Source: a virus. Taken from it: a stretch of DNA of 52,864 nt. Location: IMG/VR virus record IMGVR_UViG_3300001472_000023, positions 1 to 52,864 of that record; one strand, 5' to 3'. The translations under genes were made by a program, and so were the position numbers. Under the pieces are notes generated by a model, which saw only the letters and a list, made by a program, of their open reading frames with translations, did not search any database and was not told where the DNA came from. Below, in pieces: positions 23,406 through 30,729 of this stretch; position 1 is the stretch's first letter; every line of letters starts with the position of its first letter.

Positions 23406-24567
23406 TGAATTCAGCTTTAGTGATTCTCGGGATATGCCTACCCCCGTCAAAAGAGGTTCTTTCCCAGATATCTACCATGTTTGAAAGCATGCTTGCATCA
23501 ACAACTCTAGATGGTACTGAAAAATAATTAGCACAATTATGTTTTATCGAATATTCTGCTGCGTATTCGTCGTAAACAACAGCGGCTCTTACACCTTTAT
23601 TTTTACTACCCGCTATATTGACTCCTTGCCCAGTCCTACAAAAAGCTATAACATGATCACTGAACCCTCTATTTAGAGCATCTATAGCTTGCCCAACATA
23701 ATCATTGTAATCACAATCTTTATCGACAAAAGTTCCATAATCAACGTAACGGAGACCTCTTTCAGTTAAGATTTTACAAGCTTCATTTTTTAAGTCAAAC
23801 CCAGAATGGTCAGCGCATATTGCTATTGGCTTATCTCCAAATTTAACTAAGGAGTGAGTTAAATAAAACTCTAATTCTTCTGGAGTCCCCATCAAGTGCA
23901 TCTTATTAACCTCATTTATATTTACCTTAGCCCCATCTTTAATCATAAGGTTATAAAGAGGACAGATGTAAAACTCTCCACGAGTCATAATTTCCTGATC
24001 AATCATTTGTTCTGCATACTTCACGAATGAAGCCCCACTACCAAATGTGTAAACGCCAACCGCCGCATTCTCACTGATAACTTCTTTTTCCGCTGTTTTT
24101 GTAACGAAACCCTCGTCATTTAATTTGGCATAACTATAACCATTATTATTACTCTTGAATGTAAGAATCGTTCCATCTACATCTGGTTCTATATCAGTTG
24201 GATCAAAAAAATCTTCGAAGTAAACATCCAATGTGTAAATCATTAATGGATTATCATTATTTATATAATTCTTCGCCATTAAACAAGTTTCTACCGAACC
24301 TCTTGTTACATGATCTAGAATAATTAACTTTATGTCTTCTCCATACTTTTGTTTTAAAATCTTATCTAAAGAGTAATCATTAACGTGGTCTCTCCGCAAA
24401 CAAAAAATTAAATTACACCGATCTTTATTTAAAATTGAACTTAAACTAAGATCAATCATTTGAGTATCACCAACCATAATTAATTGTTTAGGCATCACGT
24501 AACCCTCATCAACAAATCTTTGCCCCCTCCCGGCGATAGGTATTAATATGTTTGTTTTATTTTTCAT
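23392..24567 (-). CDS. Fused sugar nucleotidyltransferase - RpiB/LacB-type isomerase
   Basis: A 391-residue two-domain protein. Residues 1-240 are a nucleotidyltransferase: IPIAGRGQRFVDEGYVMPKQLI gives the GxGxRF...PK site, TLDVYFED the metal Asp, NAAVGVYTFGS later. Residues 245-391 are a complete RpiB/LacB-family sugar-phosphate isomerase: KPIAICADHSGFDLKNE, DYGTFVDKDCDYNDYVGQA, AFCRTGQGVNIAGSKNKGVRAAVVYDEYAAEYS, HNCANYFSVPSRVV and DGGRHIPRI. The catalytic C..TG..... site (C at about 309) is kept, although CGTGIG is changed to CRTGQG. One chain thus offers an aldose-ketose phosphate isomerase and a nucleotide activation step. With the kinase, phosphatase and HldD it could complete an NDP-sugar route. 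Overlaps the kinase gene by 11 bases. Confidence 0.88.
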   Translation of the reverse strand: MKNKTNILIPIAGRGQRFVDEGYVMPKQLIMVGDTQMIDLSLSSILNKDRCNLIFCLRRDHVNDYSLDKILKQKYGEDIKLIILDHVTRGSVETCLMAKNYINNDNPLMIYTLDVYFEDFFDPTDIEPDVDGTILTFKSNNNGYSYAKLNDEGFVTKTAEKEVISENAAVGVYTFGSGASFVKYAEQMIDQEIMTRGEFYICPLYNLMIKDGAKVNINEVNKMHLMGTPEELEFYLTHSLVKFGDKPIAICADHSGFDLKNEACKILTERGLRYVDYGTFVDKDCDYNDYVGQAIDALNRGFSDHVIAFCRTGQGVNIAGSKNKGVRAAVVYDEYAAEYSIKHNCANYFSVPSRVVDASMLSNMVDIWERTSFDGGRHIPRITKAEFNEKI

Positions 24568-25249
24568 TTTTTGATTTGATTAGATTAAATGTTTTTTTAT
24601 GGCTGTCACTTATTATTTTTTCTAAACTAACACCTTTGCTATCAATTAAATAACTTATAACAGCGGCTGCAAACATATCGCCCGCTCCAAGTATATTCGC
24701 ATCAGTTAAAGTTTTTTCAATTTCCGTTTCAAAAAAATCTCCGTTTTTTCTGTAGAAATAACTCCCGTGAGAGTGGTGAACCAAAATGTCCCCTTTGACA
24801 AGTTTTTTCAATTCTTCCACAGGCAACCATAAATCGTCATCAGAAATAAATAACAAATCCACATACTTTAATAACTCAACGTCTTTTAAGCTTAAACCAG
24901 CGCAAATATCCGCAGATACAAATTTACTTTTGGTAGCAACCTCTGAGATAAATCCAGTCTCCTTTAATTGATTTAAATATAAAACATGAGACCAGTCTGA
25001 ATTATGTATGAATGGAATTCTTTTCTTCAAAGAAAGAGATGCTTTAGAAGATCTTCTACTCTTATCCGTATCAACGTAAATTAAAGCTTCTCCTATTTCA
25101 GTAGGCTCTACATGAACTTTATGATTACACACTTGTATCAGAGCATCCCAAACATTAGCTAATCCACCAACAGTTTCATGGATCTTGATCCCATCGAAAA
25201 TAGTATCATGTGTCAGATGGCCATATAAGCTTATTTCAAAATTTTTCAT
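24557..25249 (-). CDS. PfkB-family sugar kinase
   Basis: A 230-residue protein, shorter than the usual 300. The N-terminal SLYGHLTHDTIFDG...ETVGGLANVWDALI corresponds to the PfkB start and Gly-Gly substrate motif. VSADICAG, LLFISDDDLWL and DANILGAGDMFAAAVISYL follow; the last is the PfkB GAGD site with the catalytic Asp. It should phosphorylate a sugar or sugar phosphate with ATP. HldE/HldA heptose kinases belong to this family. Given HldD and GT9 in this window, heptose-phosphate is an attractive substrate, but sequence alone does not show it. Confidence 0.8.
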   Translation of the reverse strand: MKNFEISLYGHLTHDTIFDGIKIHETVGGLANVWDALIQVCNHKVHVEPTEIGEALIYVDTDKSRRSSKASLSLKKRIPFIHNSDWSHVLYLNQLKETGFISEVATKSKFVSADICAGLSLKDVELLKYVDLLFISDDDLWLPVEELKKLVKGDILVHHSHGSYFYRKNGDFFETEIEKTLTDANILGAGDMFAAAVISYLIDSKGVSLEKIISDSHKKTFNLIKSKNEK

Positions 25250-25760
25250 CTTTATCTAAAGCTAAGAAATCATTTAGTAAGAATTTTTTTACAAGACCCC
25301 TAGAAGAGCATACGTTATACAATTCGTCTAAAACATTTTCTCCCCCTTTGCTATGAAGGGTATTCTGATTACCACAAATATCTCTTATCTCGGAAACAGC
25401 GTCTTTAGGGCAAAATTTATAAGAAACTCTTTCCATTATGGGAGCGTCAAATATATCATCTCCTATAAAACACATTGAATCTTCTGTAACGGAGTATTTA
25501 TTCTTAAATTCAGATATAAAAGAAGACTTGCATTTATCGCGAGCATAATAAAAATCTAAATTTCTATTTAAAGCGATAGACTCATTGATATTCTTATCTC
25601 CTGATAAAAATATAACCCTACAAGAAGAAGCTTTAAACTTTTTAATTGCAGAAAAATCCTTGTCACAAAAGGTCTTATACTTAGCTAACCCAGTGTCATC
25701 ATAATACTTTTTACCGTCAGTCAACACTCCGTCTACATCCAATATCAAAAGCTTTATCAT
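25236..25760 (-). CDS. KdsC-like HAD sugar-phosphate phosphatase
   Basis: The start is taken at the ATG at 25760 (MIKLLILDVDGVLTDGKKYYD), one base beyond the upstream stop; the longer frame needs TTG. The product is about 174 residues. HAD motif I is DVDGVLTDG, motif II FLSGD, motif III a Lys in RDKCKSS, motif IV FIGDDIFDAPIM. Size and lack of a cap match the KdsC/tetrameric C0 class, which removes phosphate from 3-deoxy-octulosonate 8-phosphate and related sugars. Here it would be the dephosphorylation step in the NDP-sugar route. Overlaps the kinase gene by 14 bases. Confidence 0.85.
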   Translation of the reverse strand: MIKLLILDVDGVLTDGKKYYDDTGLAKYKTFCDKDFSAIKKFKASSCRVIFLSGDKNINESIALNRNLDFYYARDKCKSSFISEFKNKYSVTEDSMCFIGDDIFDAPIMERVSYKFCPKDAVSEIRDICGNQNTLHSKGGENVLDELYNVCSSRGLVKKFLLNDFLALDKDEKF

Positions 25761-25761
25761 T

Positions 25762-26427
25762 TTATCTTTTTGGGAAGGCTTCATTGCCATCAATTGTTAT
25801 ATGAGCGTTTTCAGACATGTCGCAATTATACCTAATGCAATGGATATCTAAAGAGTCCTTTACTAAGTCTACATTAATAAAACTCATCTTGTCAACCATT
25901 TCCTCATAAGTCCACCCGTTTTTTTTCATTATGTTATAACATAATTGTTTTTCTGGTTGATTAAAATCAGGACCAACTTGACGGTAAGACCATAAATCTA
26001 AAGCGTAATCAAGCCCACTAAATGTAACGAAATCATGCATCTCATGTATGCTTGGTTTGTAATTGAGATACGAGCATAAAGAATCCTCCTTTATCATTTT
26101 TTCAAAAGCCATACGGATAACTCCTTTTTGATTTGTCCATAATAAATCACCTCTAACTTTAACTATCCAAGGTTTATTTATTGCACGAATACCTGCCTCA
26201 GAACTCATGCATTGTAAATTTATATTATTATAACCCTTAAACGATGGGGTTGTATTTAAAATAATAGGGACTTGCTTGGCAACCTCTTTTATATTCTCTA
26301 TTGGCTCATTATCCCAAGTAGACCAAACGTAAGAAAAGCTCTGGTCTAAGTTAGATAAAACCCTTTCGTAGTTATTCGTTGGTCCTTGGATAACTATTCC
26401 GACATCATTTAAATCAAAGTCCCTCAT
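25762..26427 (-). CDS. WavE-like surface-glycan protein
   Basis: A 221-residue protein. The opening DVGIVIQGPTNNYERVLSNLDQSFSYVWSTWDNEP resembles the WavE family from lipopolysaccharide core clusters ('IQGP.........L......Y.....STW'). LQCMSSEAGIRAINKPWIVKVRGDLLWTN follows, with the 'K.R.D' site of a GT-A-like fold. It is probably a glycosyl- or phosphosugar transferase for the surface glycan. ATGA overlap with the GT2 gene upstream links the two. Specificity is unknown. Confidence 0.7.
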   Translation of the reverse strand: MRDFDLNDVGIVIQGPTNNYERVLSNLDQSFSYVWSTWDNEPIENIKEVAKQVPIILNTTPSFKGYNNINLQCMSSEAGIRAINKPWIVKVRGDLLWTNQKGVIRMAFEKMIKEDSLCSYLNYKPSIHEMHDFVTFSGLDYALDLWSYRQVGPDFNQPEKQLCYNIMKKNGWTYEEMVDKMSFINVDLVKDSLDIHCIRYNCDMSENAHITIDGNEAFPKR

Positions 26428-27029
26428 ATCTTGTCGTATAATTGATTTTGTTTTTTTTGTTTATCTATATCTTTAACGTGAAGAATACTAAACATGGGGT
26501 CTATTTGAGATTGCCCACCAGAGCGAAACCCCTTTGGGATTTCATGCACCTTACCCTCCCACCTAATGTGGCCTTGAGTGGACATAAATCTTAATTGATA
26601 GTCAGGATAACCTTCCCAACCCATATCATTAATTTGCCAATTAAAATTTTTAATATCTTTTTCTGTAGCACCTCTAACTACATTAATCCGAGGAACAGCA
26701 AATAAATCATATTGACATGACTTAGCTACATTCCTAATTAAATTCAAAAGGGTAAATGGAATTTGCTCATCAGCATCTATTTGGAATAAAAAGGGCTTGG
26801 TAGCATATTTAAATAATTCGTTCTTAAATTCTGCAAAATCATTTTGAAAATCAAAATACTTTAAAGTTAATCCAACATATCCGCAAAAATCTTGTATTTC
26901 CTTCGTTACTTTGTTTTTATCTGCTAAGACAATAACCTCCTCTTCTGGTAAAATATAAGGTTCAAGTGAATTAATTAATCTTTTAAATTCAAAAAACTCG
27001 TCTGCTACAGTTATTCCATAAGTAATCAT
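26424..27029 (-). CDS. GT2-family glycosyltransferase
   Basis: A 201-residue GT-A enzyme. MITYGITVADEFFEFKRLINSL is the Rossmann-like start. DFQNDFAEFKNELFKYATKPFLFQIDADEQIP (Asp-Ala-Asp at about 80-83) is the metal/nucleotide-sugar site. PDYQLRFMSTQGHIRWEGKVHEIPKG has the acceptor-side R and W-x-x-x-x-H-E motif found in many compact GT2 enzymes of phages. It transfers a sugar to a glycan or protein. It is shorter than typical GT2 but has all core elements. Confidence 0.85.
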   Translation of the reverse strand: MITYGITVADEFFEFKRLINSLEPYILPEEEVIVLADKNKVTKEIQDFCGYVGLTLKYFDFQNDFAEFKNELFKYATKPFLFQIDADEQIPFTLLNLIRNVAKSCQYDLFAVPRINVVRGATEKDIKNFNWQINDMGWEGYPDYQLRFMSTQGHIRWEGKVHEIPKGFRSGGQSQIDPMFSILHVKDIDKQKKQNQLYDKI

Positions 27030-27043
27030 GATACTTGGTGACT

Positions 27044-27703
27044 CTAATCAATATACTTTTTATTTATAAAAATTAAATCAGCTTCCGGGCAAGATACCAA
27101 AGAGCAATCATTTTCATGAATCAACTCAAACCCTAAATCGTTTAAGGCTTTAATATCTTGGTCTTTATTTGTCTGACCTTCATACATCATTTCGATATCT
27201 GTTGAAGACACACAAGACTCCATTTGTATAAAAACAGTTTTTTGTAACCAGTCTCCAGCACTCAAGATACAATCTAAATCATTTCCTTGTGCATCCACTT
27301 TTATATAATCAACTCTATCAAAATCCGTTTTATCTAAAATTGATTTTAAAGTAACACAATCAACTTGTATTTCTCCAGTTTTTGAAATATTGCGCGGTGC
27401 ATACCAACCATCTCTTGACCTATCCCTTACTAAATTTTCTAATTTCATTTTTAATAGGGAATTACAACCCGCTTCATCATAAGTGTTGAAATTAGCCTTC
27501 CCTGTTTTTGTAGAAATTGCAGCCTGAATGAATTTATTGCAAGCGTTCGTTTCATAATTTATTGGATCTATTCCAATTGTATAAAACTTCTTGCCTCGCA
27601 TCTTAAATAAAAACTGGCGTATAAAACCACCTCTATGATGACCAATGTCAACAACATTCAATAAATCTCTTTCTTCTAATACTGTAGATATTAAATTTTC
27701 CAT
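27044..27703 (-). CDS. FkbM-family methyltransferase
   Basis: A 219-residue SAM-dependent methyltransferase. VVDIGHHRGGFIRQFL is motif I, GIDPINYE motif II. The FkbM hallmark is VDCVTLKSILDKTDFDRVDYIKVDAQGNDLDCILSAGDWL. EADLIFINKKYID closes the fold. FkbM enzymes O-methylate sugars or polyketides; beside glycosyltransferases, sugar O-methylation is most likely. It is 14 bases from the CmcI/class I methyltransferase gene downstream of the terminator-RBS element. Confidence 0.88.
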   Translation of the reverse strand: MENLISTVLEERDLLNVVDIGHHRGGFIRQFLFKMRGKKFYTIGIDPINYETNACNKFIQAAISTKTGKANFNTYDEAGCNSLLKMKLENLVRDRSRDGWYAPRNISKTGEIQVDCVTLKSILDKTDFDRVDYIKVDAQGNDLDCILSAGDWLQKTVFIQMESCVSSTDIEMMYEGQTNKDQDIKALNDLGFELIHENDCSLVSCPEADLIFINKKYID

Positions 27704-27717
27704 AATGTTTCAAATAA

Positions 27718-28380
27718 CTAAATTTTAAGTGCTCCCCAAATTCCGAAAAGATAAGAAAACTTACTAAATTTATCGCTGTCCCTAATTTCTTCATTTACAG
27801 CCTGAGCTAGTCCTTCAAAACCTGCATTTTCTATCTTAGGATCTGGATAGTCATGGCCAAAAATAATTCCACCTGATTTTAATTTAGGAGTCCACGATAG
27901 TATATCTAATTTCACGTTCTCGTAATCATGTTCTGCGTCAATAAAAATTAGATCAAGAGAATTATCTTCAAAATCTTTGGCCGCATCTGCTGAATATTTT
28001 TCTATAACGGAGATAGAATCTAAAATACCACTATCTTTTAAATTCTTCTCGAAATCCGCTCTTGTGGAGGCTCCTTGCAAAGAGTCTTTGTGCTCTGCTG
28101 ATCCTAAAAAGGGGTCTACACAAAATAGTTCAAATTGATCTTTTGGTATATTGGATTTGAAAGCGTAAGTGGCTCTACCTTTCCAGCATCCAACTTCAAT
28201 AGCCTTACCTTCAAGAGTGGAGAAGATAACCCACATCAATGGAATTTGATAACCACATAACCAACCTTCAATCTTATTGGTTTCGTCAATAAGATTTTTT
28301 ATGAAGTTCGGGTTGATTCTATTTAATAAATTTTGGTATTTTTTGAATATACCAAGATCTCTTTCTAATAGTTCACTCAT
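27718..28380 (-). CDS. Class I SAM methyltransferase, glycan-modifying type
   Basis: A 220-residue protein. GKAIEVGCWKGRATYAFKSN is motif I, LFCVDPFLG motif II, NSLDLIFIDAEHDYENVKLDILSWTPKLKSGGIIFGHDYP the acidic and post motifs. The I-D-A-x-H-x-Y phrase is shared by metal-dependent class I methyltransferases (Methyltransf_24/CmcI-like). Probably O-methylates sugars together with the FkbM enzyme. It is the first gene after a terminator whose 3' arm carries its Shine-Dalgarno sequence (AAGGAG, 6 bases before ATG), the clearest ribosome site seen in this strand. Confidence 0.85.
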   Translation of the reverse strand: MSELLERDLGIFKKYQNLLNRINPNFIKNLIDETNKIEGWLCGYQIPLMWVIFSTLEGKAIEVGCWKGRATYAFKSNIPKDQFELFCVDPFLGSAEHKDSLQGASTRADFEKNLKDSGILDSISVIEKYSADAAKDFEDNSLDLIFIDAEHDYENVKLDILSWTPKLKSGGIIFGHDYPDPKIENAGFEGLAQAVNEEIRDSDKFSKFSYLFGIWGALKI

Positions 28381-28417
28381 AAAAAACTCCTTCTAGGTAA
28401 GCACGACCTAGAAGGAG
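28381..28417 (-). terminator. Rho-independent terminator whose 3' arm holds the next gene's ribosome site
   Basis: A perfect 12-bp stem: CTCCTTCTAGGT (28387-28398) with ACCTAGAAGGAG (28406-28417), 7-base loop, followed on the minus strand by six T (28386-28381) and directly by the ATG at 28380. Read on the minus strand the second arm ends AGAAGGAG, an excellent Shine-Dalgarno sequence 6 bases before ATG. Folding would both end transcription from hsp20 and hide the ribosome site of any read-through RNA. Confidence 0.9.
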
Positions 28418-28439
28418 CGATATAAGTCACCTCAAAGCT

Positions 28440-28865
28440 TTACTTAACTTTGATCATTATATCTTTCTGTTCCTCTTTCTCAAGAGGTATTTTGATTCTC
28501 AATAGGCCATTTTTATATTCTGCCTCAATGGAATCCTTATCAACGTTCTGGTGCAAGGTGAAGTGCTTCTTGACAGAGCGTCGAGATATTTTTCTATGGT
28601 AGAATTCAGCATCATCATCTTTTTGCTGAGATCCCGCCTCAATCTTTAAGGTTTGGCCAGATACAGATACAGAAATATCTTCCTGATCTAATCCAACCAA
28701 TGCAAACTCAAGAATAAAATCATCATCCTTGTCTTTATAAGCATCAAAAGGCTCTGAGCCTGAATAAAATGGAGTGTTAGCTTGATTAGCTAACGATTGC
28801 ATACGCTTAAAGATATCTCCCTCGAAAACCAAGGGAGCCAACATTTTGTTTATCATCATTGTCAT
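28440..28865 (-). CDS. Small heat-shock protein, Hsp20/alpha-crystallin
   Basis: About 141 residues from the ATG at 28865; the frame extends to a TTG at 28904 without ribosome site. The alpha-crystallin domain runs from PFDAYKDKDDDFILEFALVGLDQEDISVSVSGQTLKIEAG to NGLLRIKIPLEKEEQ, with the A-x-x-x-G-L signature replaced by NGLLRI in its usual place and an I-K-I tail-like end. The N-terminal arm is MTMMINKMLAPLVFEGDIFKRM. It is an ATP-independent holdase. Hsp20 genes are common in large marine phages and may aid virion assembly. It ends at the terminator-RBS element and is preceded by a 33-residue ORF. Confidence 0.88.
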   Translation of the reverse strand: MTMMINKMLAPLVFEGDIFKRMQSLANQANTPFYSGSEPFDAYKDKDDDFILEFALVGLDQEDISVSVSGQTLKIEAGSQQKDDDAEFYHRKISRRSVKKHFTLHQNVDKDSIEAEYKNGLLRIKIPLEKEEQKDIMIKVK

Positions 28866-28945
28866 ACTACTATTTTTAGTTAGTTTTTGTTTTTCTAGCC
28901 CCAATTTGGGTACTGGAAATTCTCAGACAATAGAGATATACTAAA

Positions 28946-29047
28946 TTAATCCTCGTCGAATTGTGCTTCGTCGATACGATCTAGTATAAATGCTATTGTT
29001 TCATCGAGTTCTACCTCGTCTGTTAAATTAATTTCTGGTTCGGTCAT
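28946..29047 (-). CDS. 33-residue acidic micropeptide (hypothetical)
   Basis: An ATG (29047) to TAA (28946) frame fills most of the 181-base gap between nrdA and hsp20. The peptide, MTEPEINLTDEVELDETIA..., is strongly acidic with one predicted helix (TIAFILDRIDEAQF). A GTGTAT element lies 17 bases upstream. There is no homology I recognise. The composition is like other small phage proteins, and nothing else explains the gap, but length alone gives little proof of coding. Confidence 0.5.
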   Translation of the reverse strand: MTEPEINLTDEVELDETIAFILDRIDEAQFDED

Positions 29048-29085
29048 AGTGCATGTATATACACAAACGAAACCCTTGGGGAATT

Positions 29086-30729
29086 TTACCCCTCACAAGA
29101 TTTACATTCCATCAAAGACCTTGATAGTTCTTGGCTTGGATTAGCGCTCCTTTGGTAATACAAACCTTTCACTCCATTCTCCCAAGCGAAAATCATAAGT
29201 TGATTAACTTCTTTCATTGGGGTCTTTGGTGCTATCATTAAATTAAGAGACTGGCCTTGATCCAAATACTTTTGCCTCTGCGCTGCCTGTATTACGATTT
29301 CTTTTTGGGAAATCTCCTCGAAAGTCTTGAAAACCTCCTTATCATCCTCTGACATAAAGCTCAAATGTTGGACAGAACCTCCTGTTTTAAGTATGCCAAG
29401 CCAGACTTCATCATTATCCTGACCATACTCCGCCAAAGCCTCCTTTAAATAAGGGTTTCTATAAGTGAATTTCCCTTTCGCCAAGTTCTTTACAAAGTAA
29501 TTTGAGTTTAAGGGTTCAATTGAAGGAGAGACTTGGCCTAAAATAAATGAACTGCTAGTCGTAGGAGCTATTGCTAAAGTAGTTGTATTCCTGCGCCAAT
29601 ATTTTTTGGCATATAAAGGCCCACCAAGAAGCTGAAATAATTGGCCTGTAGCCTTATCACTCTTCTTCCTAATCTCTTTGAATATAGAACTATTTGCTAA
29701 TTTAGCTTCCATGCTCTCAAATCCAATTTTTTTACTTTGTAGATAAGAATGCCAACCTAGAACCCCCATCCCCAATGCTCTATGACGTTTTGCGAAATTA
29801 TGAGAAGACTCCATAAACGGTAAATCTTTCGTTTTCTGAATATACTCCTCCATTACCGAATCAAGAAACATAGTCAAAGTTTCAATCGCATCGGTTTTAA
29901 TAATCTCATCCCACTGAACTAAATTCAAGGAAGATAAACAACAAACAAAAGACTCATCCTCTTTCGAAGGAAGACTGATTTCATTGCAAAGATTAGAAGC
30001 AAATATCTCCATCGCATTTTCCTTATAACAGTCTGGAGCTTGGTTATTTGCAGTGTCCCTGAAAAATAAGTATGGGTACCCAGTCTCAAACCTTTTTTTA
30101 ATCACTGAAGCCCAGATCTGACGCTTATCTGGATCTCCACCAATCATCGATTTCATCCAATTATCTCCGACCGTAATTCCGAAAGACATTTCTTGAATTG
30201 GGTTTCCTTCACTCCTTATCCTTAAAAACTCCTTTATATCTGGGTGATCTATAGGTAGGTAAGCAGCGAAAGAACCGCGACGAACATTACCCTGAGAAAC
30301 TACAGCAGCAACCTTATCAAAAAGTTCCATGAAATGCACCGCTCCAGAAGATTCTCCTCCAGAGTTAATTTTAGCTCCCCTAGCCCTCAAATCTCCAAAA
30401 TAAGCAGACGTACCAGAACCGTGTTTGGTTTGCATACCCACTTCGCTTTGCTTAGCTAAGATGCCATCCATCCTGTCTGGCACGTAAACTCCATTACAGG
30501 AAATGGGTAGACCACGTTTTCTGCCAAAGTTTGACCAAACAGGAGAAGCTAGAGAATAAAACCCCTGCTCCATATAAGAAACAAATTTCTCAGCGAACCC
30601 GTCTATGCCCAAGTAACCTTGAGCGGTCTTCGCTATATCTTCAATCCTTTCTTCTGGGGTTTCTCCTTTTAGGTAGCCTCTCTCAAGAAAAACTCTTGAG
30701 TCCTCGTTAAGCCAATAATTTTTTGTCAT
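29086..30729 (-). CDS. nrdA: Ribonucleotide reductase class I, large subunit
   Basis: A 547-residue protein; it lacks the N-terminal ATP-cone regulator and is shorter than the E. coli enzyme (about 760), as in many phages. Active-site features: ISCNGVYV (about 75), SNLCNEISLP (about 246) with the radical Cys/Glu, CCLSSLNL (about 262) and C-terminal redox pair C542/C545 (ECKSCEG). SQGNVRRGSFAAYLP and APTTSSSFILGQVSPSIEP complete the barrel. GLYYQRS holds the radical-transfer tyrosines. With NrdB it makes deoxynucleotides for phage DNA. Its ATG directly follows the NrdB stop (TAAATG). The missing cone implies loss of dATP feedback control. Confidence 0.96.
   Translation of the reverse strand: MTKNYWLNEDSRVFLERGYLKGETPEERIEDIAKTAQGYLGIDGFAEKFVSYMEQGFYSLASPVWSNFGRKRGLPISCNGVYVPDRMDGILAKQSEVGMQTKHGSGTSAYFGDLRARGAKINSGGESSGAVHFMELFDKVAAVVSQGNVRRGSFAAYLPIDHPDIKEFLRIRSEGNPIQEMSFGITVGDNWMKSMIGGDPDKRQIWASVIKKRFETGYPYLFFRDTANNQAPDCYKENAMEIFASNLCNEISLPSKEDESFVCCLSSLNLVQWDEIIKTDAIETLTMFLDSVMEEYIQKTKDLPFMESSHNFAKRHRALGMGVLGWHSYLQSKKIGFESMEAKLANSSIFKEIRKKSDKATGQLFQLLGGPLYAKKYWRRNTTTLAIAPTTSSSFILGQVSPSIEPLNSNYFVKNLAKGKFTYRNPYLKEALAEYGQDNDEVWLGILKTGGSVQHLSFMSEDDKEVFKTFEEISQKEIVIQAAQRQKYLDQGQSLNLMIAPKTPMKEVNQLMIFAWENGVKGLYYQRSANPSQELSRSLMECKSCEG

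Noticed and set aside
28895-28910. CCCAAATTGGG palindrome upstream of hsp20 as operator
   Set aside because: Short, AT-centred and single; no second copy in the window was noticed.
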